Below are positions 61,099 through 64,000 of a stretch of DNA of 64,000 bases, piece by piece (within the stretch, counting starts at the first letter, position 1; the number at the start of each line of letters is the position of its first letter). The DNA is from Nocardia shimofusensis NBRC 100134. Lineage in GTDB: Bacteria > Actinomycetota > Actinomycetes > Mycobacteriales > Mycobacteriaceae. The notes beneath the pieces were generated by a model that saw only the letters and a program-made list of their open reading frames with translations, did no database searches and was not told the origin of the DNA. The DNA lies in the NCBI RefSeq assembly GCF_001613125.1, contig NZ_BDBT01000008.1, positions 1 through 64,000 of the forward strand, in the 5' to 3' direction. The position numbers and the translations under genes were made by a program.

Positions 61099-62094
61099 AT
61101 GCGTGCGATCGAACTGAACGGATTCGGCGGGCCGGAAGTGCTGGTGTGGGGGAAGGCGACCGACCCCTCGCCCGGACACGGTGAGGTGCTGATCGACGTG
61201 GTGGCCGCCGGGGTGAACCGCGCGGACCTGCTGCAACGGCAGGGCAAGTACCCGCCACCGGCCGGGGCGAGCGAGGTGCCCGGCCTGGAGTGCTCCGGCG
61301 TGATCGCCGAACTCGGTGCGGGCGTGCGGGACTGGCGGGTCGGTGACCGGGTGTGCGCGCTGTTGTCCGGCGGCGGGTACGCCGAGCGGGTCGCGGTGCC
61401 CGCCACTCAGCTGCTTCCGGTGCCCGACGACATGGATCTGGGCGCGGCGGCCGGATTGCCGGAGGTCGCGGCCACGGTGTGGTCGAACCTGGTGACGACC
61501 GCGGGCCTGCACGCCGGGCAGACCGTGCTGATCCACGGCGGTGGCGGCGGGATCGGCACGCACGCCATCCAGGTCGCGAAACAGCGCGGCGCGCATGTGG
61601 CGGTGACGGCCGGTTCGGCGGAAAAACTCGAGCGCTGCCGCGAACTCGGCGCGGAAGTGCTGATCAACTACCGCGACGAGGATTTCGTCGAGGTGGTGCG
61701 CGGGCACACCAACGGGCGGGGCGCGAACGTCATCCTGGACAACATGGGCGCGTCCTACCTCTCGCGCAATGTCGCCGCGCTGGCCCCGCACGGCCACCTG
61801 GTGATCATCGGCATGCAGGGCGGGGTGAAGGGCGAGCTGAACGTCGGTGCGCTGCTGGGCAAGTGGGGCAGCGTGCACGCCACCAATGTGCGCAACAGGC
61901 CCGCGACGGGGACCGGAAGCAAGGCCGAGATCATCGCCGACGTGCGCGCCAAGCTGTGGCCTCTGGTCGAGGACGGATCGGTGGTGCCGGTGATCCACGC
62001 CGAAGTCGACATCGCCGAGGCGGGCCGAGCGCACGAGCTGCTGGACTCCTCGCAGGTCGTCGGCAAGGTCGTGCTGCGGGTCCGCGAGGAGTGA
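61099..62094 (+). CDS. NAD(P)H-quinone oxidoreductase, zeta-crystallin type
   Basis: Predicted 331 residues of the medium-chain dehydrogenase family without zinc ligands. The start MRAIELNGFGGPEVL, the motif GVNRADLLQRQGKYPPP, the NADPH segment TVLIHGGGGGIGTHAIQVAK and GRGANVILDNMGASYLSRN are typical of quinone reductases such as PIG3. ATG 61099 is chosen; ATG 61090 is also possible. In M. tuberculosis the neighbour order quinone reductase, aminotransferase-like gene and Bpa is similar (Rv3777, Rv3778c, Rv3780, from memory). Confidence 0.9.
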   Translation: MRAIELNGFGGPEVLVWGKATDPSPGHGEVLIDVVAAGVNRADLLQRQGKYPPPAGASEVPGLECSGVIAELGAGVRDWRVGDRVCALLSGGGYAERVAVPATQLLPVPDDMDLGAAAGLPEVAATVWSNLVTTAGLHAGQTVLIHGGGGGIGTHAIQVAKQRGAHVAVTAGSAEKLERCRELGAEVLINYRDEDFVEVVRGHTNGRGANVILDNMGASYLSRNVAALAPHGHLVIIGMQGGVKGELNVGALLGKWGSVHATNVRNRPATGTGSKAEIIADVRAKLWPLVEDGSVVPVIHAEVDIAEAGRAHELLDSSQVVGKVVLRVREE

Positions 62095-62142
62095 GCGGCA
62101 CGATCCCGGCAGGCGGTACTCCCACCCGCCTTCCGGGGGCCG

Positions 62143-63345
62143 CTATTCCAGCGAACTCAGTGCGCGGCCGAGCTGGTCGATCTCGAATTTGGTGGTGTAG
62201 GGCGCGAGCCCGACGGTGACCGCCCCACCCTCGTCGTTCACGCCCAGCGCGTCGAGCAGCCTGCTGCCGCCGTGCACGCCGCTGAGCGTGCCGATGCGCG
62301 CGTCGGCCAGCTTGGCGGCGACCTTCTCCGCCTGCATCCCGGCCACCGTGAAACTGACGGTCGGGATGCGGGTGGAGGCGCGACCGATGACGGTGAGGTC
62401 GTCGATCTTGTCGAGGGTGTCCATCAGGTGCTCGAACAGCGAGTCGTGGTAGTCCTGCAGCGAGGTGATGGAGATCTCCAGGCGCTCGCGGCGGGTGCCC
62501 TCGGCGCGTTCGTCGAGACCGGCCAGGTAGTCGATCGAGGTGGTCAGACCGGCGAGCAGGCCGTACTGGTGACCGCCCACCTCGAGTCGTTCGGCGCCCT
62601 TGGCGTAGGGGTTCAGCGACATCGAGGGGATGCGGTCCAGGAAGGCCGGATCGCGGAACACCAGCGCGCCGATCTGCGGACCGCCCCAGGCCGGGGCGCT
62701 GAGCGCGACCACGTCGGCATTGAGTTCGTCGATGTCGATCAGCGCGTAGGGCGCGGCGCCGAACGCGTCGGCGACCAGCAGCCCGCCCACCTCGTGCACC
62801 CGGTCGGCGGCCACCCGCACCGCGGGCGCGGAGCCCACGATCGGCGAGGCCGCGGTGAGTGCGACGAGCCGGGCGGTGGGTCCGATCAGCTCCTCGAATT
62901 GCCATGAGGGCATCTCACAGGTCTCGATCTCGACCTCCGCCCAGCGCACATGCGCTCCGTAGCGGTTGGCGATGCGCAGCCACGGCGCGACATTCGCCTC
63001 GTCGTCCAAGCGCGACAGCACGATCCCGGTGCCCAGGCCCAGCCGCGAACTCAGAGATTCCGCGAGCCAGGCCAACAGCACCGCTCGATCCGGGCCGAGT
63101 ACGACACCCGCCGGGTCGCCGCCGACCAGGTCGGCAACCGCCTCGCGGGCGGCATCCAGCACGGCCGCGCTTCGCCGCGCCGCTCCGTTGCGCCCGACAT
63201 GGGAGAACGACGTCGTACGGAAACCCGTTGACACGGCACGAGATACCGAATCCGGGACAAGCATGCCGGCTTGCGGATCGAGATGAATCCAGCCGTCGCC
63301 CAGGGACGGTATAAGGCCCCGAACCCTCGCGACGTCGTAAGTCAT
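62143..63345 (-). CDS. Cysteine desulfurase-like protein lacking the PLP lysine
   Basis: Predicted 400 residues in the TIGR01976-like branch of the SufS/CsdA family. The segment where the PLP lysine is expected reads SAPAWGGPQIG, so A219 replaces lysine, and the preceding DxxH-type site reads DAFGAAPY without histidine. A GGHQYGLLAGL region near 300 is kept. It is therefore unlikely to be an active desulfurase and may be structural or regulatory. ATG 63345 (MTYDVARVRGLIP) is the natural start. Confidence 0.85.
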   Translation of the reverse strand: MTYDVARVRGLIPSLGDGWIHLDPQAGMLVPDSVSRAVSTGFRTTSFSHVGRNGAARRSAAVLDAAREAVADLVGGDPAGVVLGPDRAVLLAWLAESLSSRLGLGTGIVLSRLDDEANVAPWLRIANRYGAHVRWAEVEIETCEMPSWQFEELIGPTARLVALTAASPIVGSAPAVRVAADRVHEVGGLLVADAFGAAPYALIDIDELNADVVALSAPAWGGPQIGALVFRDPAFLDRIPSMSLNPYAKGAERLEVGGHQYGLLAGLTTSIDYLAGLDERAEGTRRERLEISITSLQDYHDSLFEHLMDTLDKIDDLTVIGRASTRIPTVSFTVAGMQAEKVAAKLADARIGTLSGVHGGSRLLDALGVNDEGGAVTVGLAPYTTKFEIDQLGRALSSLE

Positions 63346-63462
63346 ATCGGCCACTCTAATCGGCGTCCACGCGGCTCGGTACGGACCCGGCGAACGCCCG
63401 GCGTCCGGTCCCGCACGCCGGCGGTTTAGCGCGTCCGGCGACAACGCGACATGATAGGGGTC

Positions 63463-64000
63463 ATGACGCATTCGGACGAGACACCCGATTCCATCGTCGT
63501 GGTCGGCCCCGACGGGCAGCCGTTGGTGCTGCAAACCGGCGCGAGCGACCGCGCCGGTGCGGTGCCCGCCGACGGCGCGGTGGGCGACGTGACCGCCGAG
63601 GCCCCCGACGAGCGCGCCGACCAGGGCGAATCGCTGACCGACATGGTCGAGCAGCCCGCCAAGGTGATGCGCATCGGCACCATGATCAAGCAATTGCTCG
63701 AAGAGGTGCGCGCCGCTCCGCTCGACGACGCCAGCCGCAGCCGCCTCAAGGAGATCCACCGCTCCTCGGTGCGCGAACTCGAGCAGGGTCTCGCTCCGGA
63801 ACTGCGCGCCGAGCTGGAGCGGCTGACCTTGCCGTTCAGCGAGGACGCGGTGCCGTCGGACGCCGAGCTGCGCATCGCGCAGGCCCAACTCGTCGGATGG
63901 CTCGAGGGCCTGTTCCACGGTATCCAGACCGCGCTGTTCGCCCAGCAGATGGCCGCCCGCGCCCAGCTGGAACAGATGCGTCAGGGTGCGCTACCGCCCG
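63463..64000 (+). CDS. bpa: Bacterial proteasome activator, partial (3' end outside window)
   Basis: The first 179 residues are visible and have no stop before the window ends. The core MVEQPAKVMRIGTMIKQLLEEVRAAPLDDASRSRLKEIHRSSVRELEQGLAPELRAELERLTLPF and LRIAQAQLVGWLEGLFHGIQTALFAQQMAARAQLEQMR matches Bpa/PafE, the ATP-independent ring that opens the 20S proteasome. The C-terminal GQYL docking motif would lie beyond the window. ATG 63463 is preceded by AGGGG. Confidence 0.93.
   Translation, partial: MTHSDETPDSIVVVGPDGQPLVLQTGASDRAGAVPADGAVGDVTAEAPDERADQGESLTDMVEQPAKVMRIGTMIKQLLEEVRAAPLDDASRSRLKEIHRSSVRELEQGLAPELRAELERLTLPFSEDAVPSDAELRIAQAQLVGWLEGLFHGIQTALFAQQMAARAQLEQMRQGALPP

Overview
The window is high-GC actinobacterial DNA with frequent GTG starts, actinomycete-type small RNA genes and C-terminal hairpins without U-tracts. 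Gene content points to a mycolic-acid actinomycete, most likely Nocardia or a close relative: an MmpL transporter, a WS/DGAT-like acyltransferase, a DUF1089 glycolipid-binding protein, mycothiol-dependent isomerase-fold proteins, a DUF397 protein and the proteasome activator Bpa. From memory, the order dnaX, aspT and ffs at the left end, and tadA, TadA-associated protein, tyrA, hisC2/pat, quinone reductase, aminotransferase-like protein and bpa at the right end, follows Mycobacterium tuberculosis around Rv3721c to Rv3780. The stretches between are more variable.

Layout. 1-11 kb: dnaX (its 3' part lies outside), a zinc metallopeptidase, a DUF2207 membrane protein, a ROK regulator, a secreted glycine-zipper protein, an HhH-GPD glycosylase, a VOC protein, a methyltransferase, aspT, SRP RNA and tRNA-Ser(GGA). 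11.5-20 kb is accessory: two coupled small genes, an XRE regulator with a SLOG-like partner, two linked hypotheticals, and a Ro60-type protein (Rsr) preceded by two tandem candidate Y RNAs. Both RNAs contain a circularly permuted tRNA-like domain, which marks the YrlA class. 20-26 kb holds three queuosine-related genes (gluQ, a yhhQ-type transporter, tgt). 26-34 kb holds a heterodimeric ABC exporter, Rrf2 and TetR regulators, an MmpL transporter with a double-palindrome operator, and twin small membrane proteins.

34-45.7 kb carries a tightly packed eleven-gene minus-strand operon: GntR, AprA/FrdA-like flavoprotein, HEAT-repeat protein, 2[4Fe-4S] ferredoxin, ABC substrate-binding protein with a NosL-like tail, permease, ATPase, 7Fe-type ferredoxin, ferredoxin reductase, Mrp Fe-S carrier, LysR. 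A YeiH-type putative sulfate or sulfite exporter is divergent from it. Together they look like import and redox processing of an organosulfur or related compound, with its own electron supply, Fe-S assembly and anion export. This is inference from family and context.

46-64 kb: a Phd/VapC toxin-antitoxin pair, mycothiol-fold and DUF899 proteins, an M20 amidohydrolase, tadA, tyrA, an orphan cytosine methyltransferase with Vsr endonuclease and an antisense 38-residue membrane peptide, RidA, aminotransferase pat/hisC2, a dienelactone-hydrolase-fold protein with an altered nucleophile, a tRNA cluster, a FMN-dependent hydroxy-acid oxidase, a quinone reductase, a cysteine-desulfurase homologue lacking its PLP lysine, and the start of bpa. 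All four serine isoacceptor tRNAs (GGA, CGA, GCT, TGA) lie in this window. No CRISPR array, prophage or insertion sequence was seen.
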